Shown here one piece after another: positions 10,983 through 21,917 of a stretch of 64,000 nucleotides of DNA. Under the pieces are notes generated by a model. The model was given only the letters and a program-made list of their open reading frames with translations. It was not told where the DNA came from and ran no database searches. The translations under genes were made by a program, and so were the position numbers. Source of the DNA: Ascochyta rabiei (taxonomy: Eukaryota; Ascomycota; Dothideomycetes; Pleosporales; Didymellaceae); the NCBI RefSeq assembly GCF_004011695.2, contig NC_082407.1:2170001-2234000 (forward strand). The letters run 5' to 3'. The first letter of the stretch is position 1. Every line of letters begins with the position of its first letter.

Positions 10983-11843
10983 ATTGACGAGGAAGCCTGT
11001 CCACGCCAGCGTAAAGGTCTTCTGGGTGAGACAGCAGTATCATATAGTCGTCGCTGTGGCGTGGTGGTGGTCATACCAAGCATTCCTCGCGTCGCGCGGG
11101 GCGGCGGGACGCACAAATGTTGGACATTCCACTACGCGATGTTCAGCATACCAGCCAACCAGTTGGTCACGAGGATCATGTCATGAAGTAAGGAGATGGT
11201 GGAAGTGGCTTTCGTTGATGCTAAACGTTGTAAAAGGCTTGGCCTGCGAAGAGTAGAGGTCTAGCATTCCAACGAATGGTACTCACCCAACTCCGTGATT
11301 TGGGGAACCGTACATAAGGAGAAACTATGAGTCTGAACCGCGTGAGTGCCAAGCCACAAAGAGGTTGCTTGCACAACGTGAGCTGTCCTTACACATTGGC
11401 ATCGTACCCTTTCTATACAATCCTGCCAAGAGCGGCAGAGGGGTAGCATTCTTGCATACCGTGGTCGTTCATTCGTCATGAATTCGTATAAAGACCTACA
11501 CGCCATGAGCCGTGAAGCCGCAAAATGCTGGCTGTGAAAATGAAGGGTTGCTTACCAGGCAACAAACACCGTGAGGGTAGATCACAATTATGCGCCGAGC
11601 TGACCGTCAAACTCCGTATCCAAAAGAAAGAGTCCAATTGTCGTGAGAGTCGCTGCGCTTCGGTACACAACAAATCAAGCTGGTCTGACGCCACTGGGCG
11701 AGTAGTAGTGTGGAAAAAGTGCGGTGTGATCAGGATTAATATCCGGACGAACGAGAGACGCGTAAAAGTTTCGTGAGTGTGCTTTTCGTCCAAGAAGGCG
11801 CAAAGCCACTTAGAAAAACGCGTCGCACATCACGTGAACCAAC
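10983..11843. other. Intergenic region, no gene seen
   Basis: This lies between the start of the secreted repeat protein and the stop of CDC26. It contains the promoter of the former and the 3' region of the latter. No open frame shows family motifs or plausible splicing. Confidence 0.5.
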
Positions 11844-11928
11844 TCAGCGCCCACCCAAAACGCGATCTTTCTTGCTCTTCTGGGGCACCTGCTGGACCTT
11901 GTCGGAGGCTTGAGTGGACTGGGAAGAG

Positions 11929-11961
<33 letters not shown>

Positions 11962-12050
11962 TGCTCCCTGAGCTTACGCCGGCGGTTGGCCTCGTACTGC
12001 TCGATATCGGCCTGGGTCAGCTGGATAGTAGTGGGGGCGCGTCTAAGCAT
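11844..12050 (-). CDS. CDC26: Anaphase-promoting complex subunit Cdc26
   Basis: A 68-residue protein starting MLRRAPTTIQLTQADI, followed by a basic helix (EQYEANRRRKLRE), a run of 11 Gln and a Lys-rich tail. The short N-terminal MLRR-P-T motif and following helix are the conserved signature of APC/C subunit Cdc26, which binds inside the TPR superhelix of APC6 and stabilises it. Small size is normal for the family. The reading frame is open upstream to 12236, but ATG 12050 is chosen because conserved Cdc26 proteins start exactly at MLRR and the upstream part is low-complexity (10-bp units repeated at 12065-12095). The CAG-rich Gln run is probably length-variable. It is transcribed away from the gene starting at 12430. 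Confidence 0.85.
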
Positions 12051-12429
12051 GTTGGCGAGGTGGGCGACTTGAGCGACTTGAGCGACTTGGGCGAAGAGCA
12101 AAAGAGAGTGGGGTTCCAAAGGAATAAAACAAGAAGGAGTGACGGTAGTTGACTGTGATTGCGCGCTGATGTAGTGACGGTGGAGTTTTGCGATGGGAGC
12201 TTGTGGGCGCGCCCGAAGTTCAGATAGAAAGGTCACGGGACGGAAGCGAGCTCGTGGTGAGTCGATATGCGGTTAGAGGGAACGTGGCCTGGTGAGGTGA
12301 GTGTCTCGAGTGAGGTGAGATGGTGAAAGTGAAGGCACGTGGTTGGGCGGGCGAGATCCCTGCGACGCCAAGACCTCCGCGACGTCGAAAAGTTGACGTG
12401 CATCACCACCTTCCCCATCCATTGCGGCC
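12051..12429. promoter_or_regulatory. Divergent intergenic region CDC26 / 12430 gene
   Basis: A 379-bp spacer between two head-to-head start codons, so it probably acts as a shared bidirectional promoter. It contains a 10-bp unit repeated about three times at 12065-12095. No TATA box is obvious. Confidence 0.5.
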
Positions 12430-13562
12430 ATGTACCAGCGAAACATGTGCCCGACCCTGGGCGCACTGCGGCGCACGTTGGCTGCAGATGTTTCCGCAGC
12501 ACCGAAATGCTCATCGAGAGCCTTCAGCGTCTTTGCGCGCAGGCTCGCCGAGGCCGACAATGCGGCGCCCTCCGCTCCCGGTATGCTCCCAGCACGCTCC
12601 CGGCACAGCTGAGATGAGCAAAGGCCTCTTCTGACGTCGAGACAGCCCCGGCCGACCCAGACTCGCGCAAGGCCCGCTCCGCCAAAGCCCTCAACCAGAT
12701 CACCCGGCTGGGAACGAACCGCCGCATCCAGCCCGGAGGCCTCGCCAAAGGCTCCTTCCCCAGCGGCCAAGGCGACGGACAGATGCCACGACGAGACCCT
12801 CCTCGAGCACCTTCTCAGGGCGACGCCGCACGTGCAGAGGGTGGTCTAAAGATCACCAGGGAGATGGTAGGACCAGCCCAGGGCAGAGAAGGTGCTCGTC
12901 CACCAGGACCCATGGCTCGCGCCCCCGCTCAGCTGAAGCTCGCACGCAACACAGGCCGAGCGGGCAACTCGACAGCAGGAGCCAAGCGCGGCCCAAATCT
13001 GCGTGGACGTGACGGCAAGCCTGGCGGAGGCGGAGGCGGAGGCGCGAGCGGCAGCCGAGAGCCGGGACCGAAGAAGCGCGAGAGGAAGAGCGGCGATCAA
13101 AGCACCAAGAAAATCAATCCGGCCGACGTGAAGATCGAGGAAACGCTGTCCGACGGCATGGTGCAGCATCTGCTGCGACTGCAGCGAGGCGAGTGGGACC
13201 GCAAGCCCTACGAGCCCAAGTACGCTCCGGGCAGCTTTGCGGCCAACGAGCTGATCCACGCCGGACGGGAGCTGTTTCGCGGCGAGGCGCCACCGGTCAA
13301 GACGTGGGGAATGCTGGAGAAGCGGATAGGCGTTGTAGGCATGCACAACGCAGAAGCACACCTGAAGGTCAGGCGAGTCACAGACCCCGACGACGATGCG
13401 CTGGGCGAGAGGAGACAGTATTCCGAAACTGGTGACGTGGAGATCAAGAAGAAGGTGTCAGCCACAGCCACAGCCCCTGCCGCAAACGCACCTGCAGCCG
13501 TTGCACAGGCAGCAGCGGCTAAGCCAAAGGCCCAGGTAGCGGAGCAAGCGGCCGTTGTGTAA
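12430..13562 (+). CDS. Conserved fungal protein, probably mitochondrial, function unknown
   Basis: Two exons, 12430-12580 and 12646-13562, give 355 residues. The 65-nt intron has donor GTATGC, and splicing restores the frame. The N-terminus (CPTLGALRRTLAADV, then several Arg, no acidic residue for about 40 positions) looks like a mitochondrial presequence. A basic, Gly-rich linker follows around residues 120-160. The best-conserved-looking part is around residues 185-260, with DGMVQHLLRLQRGEWDRKPY, KYAPGSFAANELIHAGRELF and EKRIGVVGMHNAEAHLKVRRV. An Ala-rich tail ends the protein. I have an impression of orthologues in other ascomycetes but cannot name a family. A role in mitochondrial translation is only a guess. 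It is head-to-head with CDC26. Confidence 0.65.
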
Positions 13563-13908
13563 TAAGCGAAGCTACGGAGCAGTGTATACGGCAAGTGTAG
13601 AATAAGCGCGGCAATTGTATCAGTATCAACACCATGTTCAGCATCGGTATGCAGCAGTGATGGCGTAGTGTGATGCCTCGTCGTTCACTCTTACCCCCTA
13701 TACCTTCCACAGCCGTTTACTGAAGACATTCAAACACGAACAAACCATCTAACAAGCAAAGGATGCATAAGTCAGCACTAGACGCCGAAAGCTCCCACAC
13801 ACAACTAACATTTCTCAACCGGCGCGCTTAACGCCACAAACGCTGCAAATGCTACGCTACGATATACACAACCACCCAATGATGCCACAACCCCCCATCA
13901 ACAGTACG
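13563..13908. other. Convergent 3' region, no gene seen
   Basis: A 346-bp spacer between two converging stop codons. It should contain both 3' ends. No coding frame is supported. Confidence 0.5.
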
Positions 13909-14502
13909 TCAATACTGCATATTCGGCCCCAGGTACGCCTTGTTGCGTATCGACTCTTCCTCCTCGTCCCGCACCACGCGCGCAATCTTGTTCCCTAGAA
14001 TCTCCACCTGACGCTCGTATTCCCACAGCGGCGTATCGGCGCCCTGCATGCCTATGAAGCGCGCAAACATACGCATCTTGACCTTCAGACGCTCGATCTC
14101 GCTCAGTTTGCAGTCGTCGGATAGTGTGGCGTCGTTGGCTAGGAAGGGTTTGTTCCAGTCCATGGTCTGCGGGTAGCGGTAGGTCAGCTGGGTGGGCGTG
14201 TGGCTTTGGCTGTAGTAGTTTGCCAGCGTGTCGAGCTGGGCTTCGGTTAGGGTGAAGAGGGAGAGCATTGTGCGTGGGAAGTCTGGGGCGGGCTGGCCGC
14301 TGATAACGTGGACTATGGGGGCGATGGTCAGACGCATCTGGGAGATCTTCTCTGCCAGTCCTGGGTTTCGCTCAGACAGGGACTTTCTGGTCCGCAGGTG
14401 GAATTTGCTCTTCATCTTGGCGAAGCGTCGGTCCACAAGCCGGGTTTTTGGGCGGTTTGCTTTGCTGACCTTGTTTCTCTCGTTTAGACGGAAGGTAGAC
14501 AT
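13909..14502 (-). CDS. Conserved hypothetical protein, basic N-terminus
   Basis: A single-exon frame of 197 residues from ATG 14502 (MSTFRLNERN). The first 60 residues are highly basic (KANRPKTRLVDRRFAKMKSK). The middle has LFTLTEAQLDTLANYYSQ, a motif that resembles a small helical domain I recall from uncharacterised ascomycete proteins. The C-terminal third has MRMFARFIGMQG and an acidic EEEES stretch. The frame stays open to an ATG at 14622, but that ATG overlaps a TATAAA sequence (14622-14627, minus strand), so I infer it belongs to the core promoter and not the protein. I assign no function. Confidence 0.6.
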   Translation of the reverse strand: MSTFRLNERNKVSKANRPKTRLVDRRFAKMKSKFHLRTRKSLSERNPGLAEKISQMRLTIAPIVHVISGQPAPDFPRTMLSLFTLTEAQLDTLANYYSQSHTPTQLTYRYPQTMDWNKPFLANDATLSDDCKLSEIERLKVKMRMFARFIGMQGADTPLWEYERQVEILGNKIARVVRDEEEESIRNKAYLGPNMQY

Positions 14503-15064
14503 GGGTTCTGGCTGATCGTATGGGTTCCGTGTACTGACGGTTCGTGGACCTAGGAGGTTTGCTGTGGCCTGCTGTTGAGAAGCTGATACAAGCAACCGGC
14601 AGGGACATGGGCTCCCGAGCATTTATAACGCGCGCACAAACGCCCAAAGCGAGGCTCTGGAAAGACATCTTTGTTGGTACTTTGCTCTTTGTTACGTACG
14701 TAAGACAGCCTGTCCTCGCAGGTGTGAAGCGTGGAAGCTTTGTCTTGCCTCGTCACGTGTCCATTGTCTTCGAGTGGACAGCAAGATGTTCTGCACAACG
14801 TTGTTGTTTAGGCCTGTGCAAAACTTCGAATTTCTATCGACTGTAGCGATTGAATGGGAACGGCGCATTGTGAATGCCTTTGGGCTGGGCTGGCCCGACC
14901 TTTCATCACCCAGATGCGGTCCTGGGTAGTTGTTTCAGAGCTCTTTGCTGAGAACGTTCAAGCGACGGCTTTTCGGCCTGTGCAACTTTGATTTTGCGAG
15001 TATAGGTGATCGGTGTCGAGGAACGGTCTCTGACATTCGTTGGCATTGTAGATTCGGCGAGGTC
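14503..15064. other. Intergenic region, no further gene seen
   Basis: The promoter of the 13909-14502 gene and the 3' side of the cysteine synthase gene. The short open frames here look like chance. Confidence 0.45.
14622..14627 (-). promoter_or_regulatory. TATA-box candidate
   Basis: TATAAA read on the minus strand, about 120 bp upstream of the chosen start at 14502. It overlaps the alternative upstream ATG and was used to prefer the downstream start. Confidence 0.4.
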
Positions 15065-16605
15065 TTAAGTGTTGAGAACCTGCTCAAGAGACACGTCGTT
15101 TTCTGCACCACCAACCGGCTTGGTCTGAGCCCAGAATTTGCTCAGATGTCTTGCACCACTGTAGAGTTTTAGTTTGTACTGCGATATATTGTGAATAACT
15201 CTTACCTGTCGCACAATAGTGTGACAATGCGGTGGCCGGGACCCAGTTGTTTTGCTAGCTTTGTAGCAGCCACGCCTGTAAGAGTCAATATCTGTGTGCA
15301 TAGTGAACCTCAATGGTGACCTACAGTTGACAGCGCTGGAGCTTCCAACGAATATGCCGTCATGTTCAACCAGCCAGCGTGCCATGGCAGTTGCCTGGTC
15401 GTCATTCACCCTGATTGCATCATCAATGAGCTCCCTCCCAACATCAAAGTTGTGAGTAACGCGGTTGATACCAATACCTTCGACGATCGTGTCAACTTGG
15501 TGGCGCCGGCGTGTCCCTTCTCGTTCTTTTGGGTCAAACATGACTCCGTACTTGACGCGGTTGAAAAGGCCGCTCCCTGGTGGATCAGCGAGCACAATCT
15601 TGATGTCCGGCAGACGCGATTTCAGGAAGAGAGCGACGCCAGATATGGTTCCTCCAGTACCGGCACCGCTCACGAAAGCATCCAGTGACCCGCCTGTTTG
15701 CTCGTAGATCTCAGGTCCGGTACCGGTGAAATGTGCACGCCAGTTCGCTTCTGTCTCAAACTGATCGGCAAACAATCCACGTCCTGGCTTGTCGACACTG
15801 GCAGTATGCTCAGCTGCACGCGTTCGCGCAAGATTGACAAACTGCTTCTGATCCACGATAGGTGCCGGCTTGACTCTCTCGACTTCTGCGCCCAGCTTCA
15901 ACAGGATGTCGGATTTCTCGACTGCCATGTCGTTTGGCATGCAGCTGGCAACGATCAGCAACATTCGGAATTCGGTACAAGACCTGCTCACATGTGCGCT
16001 TTGTAGCCACGCGCTCTGCAAATTGCGGCCAGGGAAATGCCAGTGCTGCCAACGGTGCCCTCGTAGATGGTGTCGCCAGAGTTGGGAACAAGCAAACCTT
16101 TCTCTTCAGCCTGCGCACGCGTCAGTAGCCATATCTCAAAACCAGTCAGAGTGGCGATACCATTTCAATGATACTGAGGGCAACACGGTCCTTGGGGCTG
16201 TTGCCGGCACCGTTGAGAAACTGTTTGCGTGGGTTAGTCCGGGGAGTAAGCTGTAAAAAATCAAATTCCCACCTCAGCCTTGACCAAGATGTCACATCCC
16301 GTGTACTCGGACAGCGATTTGATTTTGATAAGTGGCGTGTCGCCAATGCAGCCTTCAATGCCATTTTTGATGTCACCAGCGCCTTCGCCTTTCGCCAACG
16401 AGCTTTCGAGCTCCACCAGTGTCTTCTTCAGCGTATCCAGATCGTTGATTTTGGACAATCTAGAAAGCAGCTTGTGCTGCTGCTTTGGGTCGTCTTGAGA
16501 TTTGACATTTGTCGACAAATCTGTTGTCCGCCGGTTGTAAGCTGCAGTCAGAGCTATCCCGGCGAGGAATGCTCCAGCAACATAATACCTGGTGCAATCA
16601 GGCAT
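15065..16605 (-). CDS. MCY1: Cysteine synthase-like PLP enzyme, mitochondrial outer-membrane (Mcy1) type
   Basis: Six exons (16273-16605, 16161-16220, 15992-16110, 15325-15944, 15206-15275, 15065-15158) give 431 residues; all five introns are 46-52 nt. It is a fold-type II PLP enzyme of the O-acetylserine sulfhydrylase group. The Schiff-base Lys lies in GAGNSPKDRVAL, the substrate loop is GSTGIS, and the phosphate loop is SGAGTGGTISG. The C-terminus CDSGARHLSKFW is typical of the fungal form. Residues 5-22 (RYYVAGAFLAGIALTAAY) form an N-terminal membrane anchor, as in yeast Mcy1 (YGR012W), which sits in the mitochondrial outer membrane. The yeast enzyme is not the main cysteine source, so the in vivo role is uncertain. 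The start is set at 16605, where the anchor begins; the frame is open to 16755. Head-to-head with the 16782 gene. Confidence 0.85.
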
Positions 16606-16781
16606 TTCCAAATACTTGCGGTCGAGCAAGATGGTGTTGAGTGCGGGAATGGCTCGGAGCACTGGAGTTGACAACGGCCGCGGCTTGGCAGGGCAGGGCG
16701 ACCCGCAAACTCGACCACGTGCATTCGCGTAGAGACTACTAGAGAGCTTCCCCAACTGTCGCAGCCCCGTTCAGACGACTC
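16606..16781. promoter_or_regulatory. Short divergent promoter MCY1 / NDUFAF7-like
   Basis: Only 176 bp separate the two start codons, so regulation is probably shared. Both products are expected at mitochondria. Confidence 0.55.
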
Positions 16782-18336
16782 GTGCCGGCGCCAATGGACT
16801 CGCCGCTCGCCACACAGCTCTTCCGCCAGCTTTTCTCGCACCGAGCAGCGCAATGTGTTGGCCGCGGAGCTCGACCGGCGCTCACGAGCGCGCGCGTTCC
16901 CCAGCTTCAGCGCCGGGGGAAGGCCACACGACTGGGTGAGGGCGAGACGAGCAGGGAGAGCCGATGGACACCGAGGAAGAAGGCATTCCCGCAGGAGCGG
17001 ACAGAGGAGTTTGACAGATACCCCATGGTCACATCGGACATGCTGCGCAGCAGGAAAGAGAGACCGCGGAGAGTGAAGATGTTGATGCGCGACTTCATCG
17101 AAGACAGCCTATACAATCCAAGCTATGGCTACTTCTCGAAGCAAGTCGTCATCTTCTCGCCAGGCGATCCCTTCAACTTCAACGGAATGAAGTCGGAACA
17201 CGAGTTCTTCCAGCAGCTACGGCACCGCTACACCGACTTCGAGGATGCGCTCGACATGCAAGAACCCAACGAGCTCCGTCAGCTCTGGCACACCCCGACC
17301 GAGCTGTTCTCGCCGTACTACGGAGAGGCACTTGCGCGATACCTGGTGGAGGACTACAAATACAACTTCTTCCCTTACCAGGACCTCATCATCTACGAGA
17401 TGGGCGCAGGAAACGGAACCATGATGCTGAACATCCTCGACTACATTCGTGACGTGCACCCAGACGTATACGAGCGCACAAAGTACCGCATCATCGAAAT
17501 CTCAAGTCAACTAGCGGACCTGCAACAGAAAGGGCTGGGACACTCTGCCTACGCGCGAGGCCACTCCGACAAAGTCGAGATTGTCAATCGCTCCATCTTC
17601 GACTGGAACCAATACGTCTCCTCGCCCTGCTATTTCCTCGCACTCGAGGTCTTTGACAACTTTGCCCACGACGCACTGAAATACGACAGCGAGACCGGAT
17701 CGCCGTATCAATCGCATGTTGTCGTCGACCCGCGCGGCGAGCTTTTCGAATACTACTCCCGCACCCTCGACCCTGTAGCTACGCAATTCCTTGCACGGAG
17801 ACACGCAGCGTGTGAGACATATCCGCACCCACTCCAGGGTTCACGCTTGATGCAGAGTCTGAGGAGCTTGGTCCCGTTCCGCACGAACCTCAGCCAGCCG
17901 GAGTACATTCCCACACGGCTAATGCAGTTTTTCCACATCCTCGCCTCCAAGTTCCCCAACCACAAACTCATCAGCTCCGACTTCAACAAGCTGGGCGAGG
18001 CAGTTGAGGGCATCAACGCACCCGTCGTGCAGACGAGGTACAAGAGGCAGATGATTCCTGTCTCTACACCTCTGGTACGTCTTCTCCCCCTTTCTGCTCC
18101 CTACAAGTCAATTCACACCTCTACAGGTCCACCAGGGCTACTTTGACATCCTCTTCCCCACCGATTTTGAAGTCATGGAGCCCATGTACACCGCCATCAC
18201 GGGCAAGTTTGCGCGCACATACACCCACGAGGACTTCATGGCGGGCAGGGCGGACATCGCGGAGACGAGCACGAAGAATGGGGACAATCCGCTCGTCAGC
18301 TGGTACAAGAACGCGAGTGTCATGATTACCATGTAG
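16782..18336 (+). CDS. NDUFAF7/MidA-family SAM methyltransferase, mitochondrial
   Basis: Exons 16782-18074 and 18127-18336 give 500 residues; the 52-nt intron has donor GTACGT. Family: DUF185/MidA (Methyltransf_28). Its human member NDUFAF7 dimethylates an Arg of complex I subunit NDUFS2 in the matrix. The N-terminus is Arg-rich and poor in acidic residues (about 40 residues), a likely presequence. DFIEDSLYNPSYGYF is the family N-terminal motif. The SAM-binding motif I is YEMGAGNGTMMLNIL, and ALEVFDN matches the acceptor-side loop. The last exon starts VHQGYFDILFPTDFEVM, typical of fungal members, ending SVMITM. Fungi of this group have complex I, so the assembly role is plausible, but methylation of a specific subunit is inferred. 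Confidence 0.85.
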
Positions 18337-18628
18337 GCAGTTTGGCTGGCAGAGGACGTGTATCAATACTATACCCAAGCATGCAATGCGTGCCTTTAGC
18401 TACTTGAGCAATAAAGCAGCAATCACCAATCCTACCATGATCTTCGTGTTACAACAGCGCCTATGCAACAAGCAAGTCCAGCTTCATCACTGTAGTTGTT
18501 CAAGCCACGACAATAAAATGCGCAAAAAGAACCCCACGAAGCGGCAAAAAAGGTAGAAGCATTGGTTCATGTATTCCTATACCGTATTAGTACAGGAAGC
18601 AGATACAATCTCTCCTTCAGACGAAGAA

Positions 18629-18733
18629 CGTACCTGGTGGGGATCGAACCCACGGCATCCGCATAACCCAGATGAGTCATAAGAGTCTGACGAATCTTAT
18701 AAGAACGGCGCGCTACCACTGCGCCACAGGAAT
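18629..18733 (-). tRNA. tRNA-Ile(UAU) candidate with 33-nt intron
   Basis: Read on the minus strand: D-arm GCGC-AGTGGTA-GCGC, anticodon loop CTTATA followed by a 33-nt intron at the canonical position after base 37, variable loop ATGCC, and T-arm GTGGG-TTCGATC-CCCAC. The spliced length is 72 nt and the anticodon is TAT. The intron contains CTTATGA, which can pair with the anticodon region as in nuclear tRNA introns. Odd points: acceptor arms ATTCCTG and CAGGTAC mismatch at pairs 1-72 and 3-70, and pair 31-39 is T-T. It could therefore be a divergent functional gene or a decaying copy. Confidence 0.7.
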
Positions 18734-19660
18734 TGAGAAACCCAATTTTCTGGACGCTCAGCGTCCCTGTTTCAGAAAGTTTGATACCGGTTTCGCTGAC
18801 AATATCAATATATAGCCGGTAAAAGGTAGAGTAAGAGGCAGCGTGATCGTGGCATCAATGAGAATAATATCAGATCTGGCCTGTAGGGTTGTGGAGACAC
18901 AAGCGGGGTTGGTCGTCTCGGTCGATGATGACGCCTTCGACGCGCATTGTCATGGTTCGGCTGAGACGCAAGGGATTGACCAGCCTCTCATGTTGCAGGA
19001 AGATCTGGAGACAATCATGCGCTCTCTCGAACTTGGGAGGTAGTGAGTGTTGTTTTCTAGTAGCGTTTTAAAAGTACAGGCGTTTAGGAGATTACACACT
19101 TTCTGAGCTGTCTCAAACACTGGTTGAGTGGTTGCTGACCTCCAGACGTTGTGGAGGATTCGGCGTGGCTGGGCCGGCTGTCCAACCACGATGCGCTAGA
19201 GGAACCGGCTTCCGACCGACATCATCATGGTGCTCGTTTCACTCTCATCGTTCATCTCATAGTGCATTCATACACTTTTGCTGCAATTGTGACTGGCTTC
19301 GGGTAAGTCGGTGCTCTGAAGAAACTCCCTACGCGATGCAATTGATCTCTCCCACGACGCGTTCATGTCTGAGAGTTCCACGTCGACGCCAAAGAGCTCC
19401 TTTGTCTAGCTACAGCCATGTACACGTTCGTTGTCGTCCACAGGGTGCTATGCATGTTTCAAGTCGTGGAGCTGCATGGCAGCTGCAGTACTGCAGGGAT
19501 CTGACAACCTCATCGCGTCAATTGACGCCTTCCATTTCTCGCCAGCCTCTTTCTATACCACCCGCCCGCCGCTGTCTTCATTCTACATCTGCCTCTCCAG
19601 AACACGAGACTGACCATATGTAGGCACCCATTCTGCATTCTGCCATCACTTATACTCAAC
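18734..19660. other. Intergenic region, no clear gene
   Basis: Upstream region of the S9 peptidase gene. On the minus strand about 18875-19043 a codon-like frame reads through about 55 residues to a stop (ending RLCLHNPTGQI), but I could not connect it to a start or a family. Otherwise nothing is supported. Confidence 0.4.
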
Positions 19661-21917
19661 ATGACAATCAGGGCCGCCAAGTTCACGCCTGAGGTGCTCC
19701 TCAGCGCTCCTCGCAGGTCTGAGGGTATTCCCAACTCAGACGCATCGAAGGTGCTCTACAGTGTGTCGACTTATAGCTTCACGGACCATGCAAAAAAGTC
19801 GGAAATTCGGGTCCTCGATGTTGCCAGTCAGCAGACGAGTCTGATCACAGACGACAAGTCTGCCAGCGAACCGACTTGGATCGACGACGACACCATCCTC
19901 CTTCTGAGGTCTGGCGATGATGGAGTCACCAATGTGGTAATTGGAAAGGCAGACAGTTTCGACAGCGAGTATGTCACGTGCAATCTGCTTATCACACAAT
20001 ACTGACAGCCTTCACAGCAACTACATTGCTGGCACTATCGAAGGTCCTGTCGGTGACCTCAAAATATACAGACTCAGCGATGACCAGATCGCATTCGCTG
20101 TGTCCGGAAAAGCAAAGCCTGATGGCTCGCTGTACAACCCCGAAAAGGCAGAGAAGCCCCACACATCTGGCAGACTCTACAAGTCAATGTTCGTGAGGCA
20201 TTGGGACCATTATGTTACGGAGAACAAGAACGCTATCTGGCTTGGAAAATTGACGAAGAAGAATGGCAAATTCGAGTCATCTGCGCTGAAGAACGCCTTG
20301 AAGGGATCCAATCTTGAAAGTCCGATCGACCCCTTTGGTGGAAAAGACCACTTTGACATTTCCCAGAATGGGTTGGTATTTACGGCGAAAGATCCCGATC
20401 TCAACCCTGCTCTGCATACAAGAACTCATATCTATATCTCTGCGTGCGCAAATTCGAAGTTCTGGGACCATGTGGATGACTGGTCCAGTGATACGCCGGA
20501 GATACAACAAGTTGAGCTAGCAAAGGCGCACGGGTTCGAGGGCGCATGTACAAGCCCTGTTTGGTCGCACTCTGGAAAGATGATTGCCTTTTTGGGGATG
20601 AGAACCGATGGGTATGAGTCAGACAAGAACCAGGCTTTCATCATTCACGGTTACAGCAATCAACTGAATCCACCCACTCTTCTGTATGCCTCCAAGGACG
20701 GAAAAGGCAAGTGGGACCGAAGTCCGCAGTCCATCGCATGGAGCCCGGATGACTGGCACCTGTACCTCACAGCGGAAGAGCATGGCCGTACAAACCTCTT
20801 CCATGCTGGACCTCCGAAGCGCCCAGGTGAAGACTCACCTTTTCCGTCTGTTCTTGTGAAAGGCGGCAATGTGGCAGATGTCAAGGTACTTGAGTCTGGA
20901 AACATCTTCATAAGCTCGAACAGCTTGATCGAGAACAGCCTGTACTCCTTCGTGCCTGTGAGCGACCACAAGAACCATGACGACACTTACACCCTGCCTG
21001 TCTCAGACGGCTCGTCAGACTCAGAGGCCGACAGTCTCACCGCACGGTACATTTCCTCGAACACTCGGTCAGGCTCTATGTTTGGTCTCTCGCGTTCACA
21101 GATCAGTGAGATTCATTGGGATGGCGCTGCCCACAACACCTCAGTCCACGCCTGGGTCGTCAAGCCCAGCAACTTCTCCTCCGACAAGAAGTACCCACTC
21201 GCGTACCTGATCCACGGCGGCCCACAAGGCGCCTGGGAGGACTCCTGGAGCACACGCTGGAACCCCGCCGTATTCGCCGAGCAGGGCTACGTCGTCATTT
21301 GTCCAAACCCCACCGGCAGCACCAGCTACGGACAAGCCTTCACCGACGCAATCCAAGGCCAATGGGGCGGCCTCCCGTATCAAGACCTCGTGCTAGGCTT
21401 TGACTGGATCAAGAAAAACCTCTCCTACGTTGACACCAAGCGCTCCGTCGCTCTGGGCGCCTCCTACGGCGGCTACATGATGAACTGGATCCAAGGCCAC
21501 CCACTCGGCCGCCACTTCAGCGCGCTCGTAACCCACGACGGCGTCTTCAGCATGGCCAGCCAAATGTCCTCGGAGGAACTCTACTTCCCCAAGCATGACC
21601 TGCACGGCCTCCCCTGGAAGAACCGCGAGGGGTGGGAGCAATGGGACCCGAGCAAACACACGGAGCACTGGAGCACGCCGCACCTGATCATCCACAGCGA
21701 ACTCGACTACCGACTGCTGATCGGCGAGGGTCTGGCCGCCTTCCACACGCTGCAGAGCCGCGGCGTCGAGAGCCAGTTCCTGACCTTCCCAGACGAGAAC
21801 CACTGGGTTCTCAAGCCGGAGAATAGTCTCCTGTGGCACCGAACTGTGTTTGACTTTATCAACCCCAAGGTCGGGCTCACCCCGCTCTCGGACGCTGGTG
21901 AAGGCGAGGAGGTGTAG
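19661..21917 (+). CDS. S9 family prolyl-oligopeptidase-like dipeptidyl peptidase (DPP5-like)
   Basis: Exons 19661-19968 and 20018-21917 give 735 residues; the 49-nt intron starts GTATGT. An N-terminal beta-propeller is followed by an alpha/beta-hydrolase domain from about residue 490 (AYLIHGGPQGAW). The nucleophile Ser is in GASYGGYM (about residue 584). Asp is likely in SELDYRL and His in DENHWVL, giving the S9 triad. The family releases dipeptides from peptide N-termini. The fungal secreted allergen DppV is a relative, but this protein starts MTIRAAKFTPEV with no signal peptide, so a cytosolic form is inferred. Length matches the family. Confidence 0.85.

Noticed and set aside
12051..12236. 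62-codon N-terminal extension of CDC26
   Set aside because: Cdc26 proteins start at the conserved MLRR. The extension includes a low-complexity VAQVAQVA stretch from a 10-bp DNA repeat.
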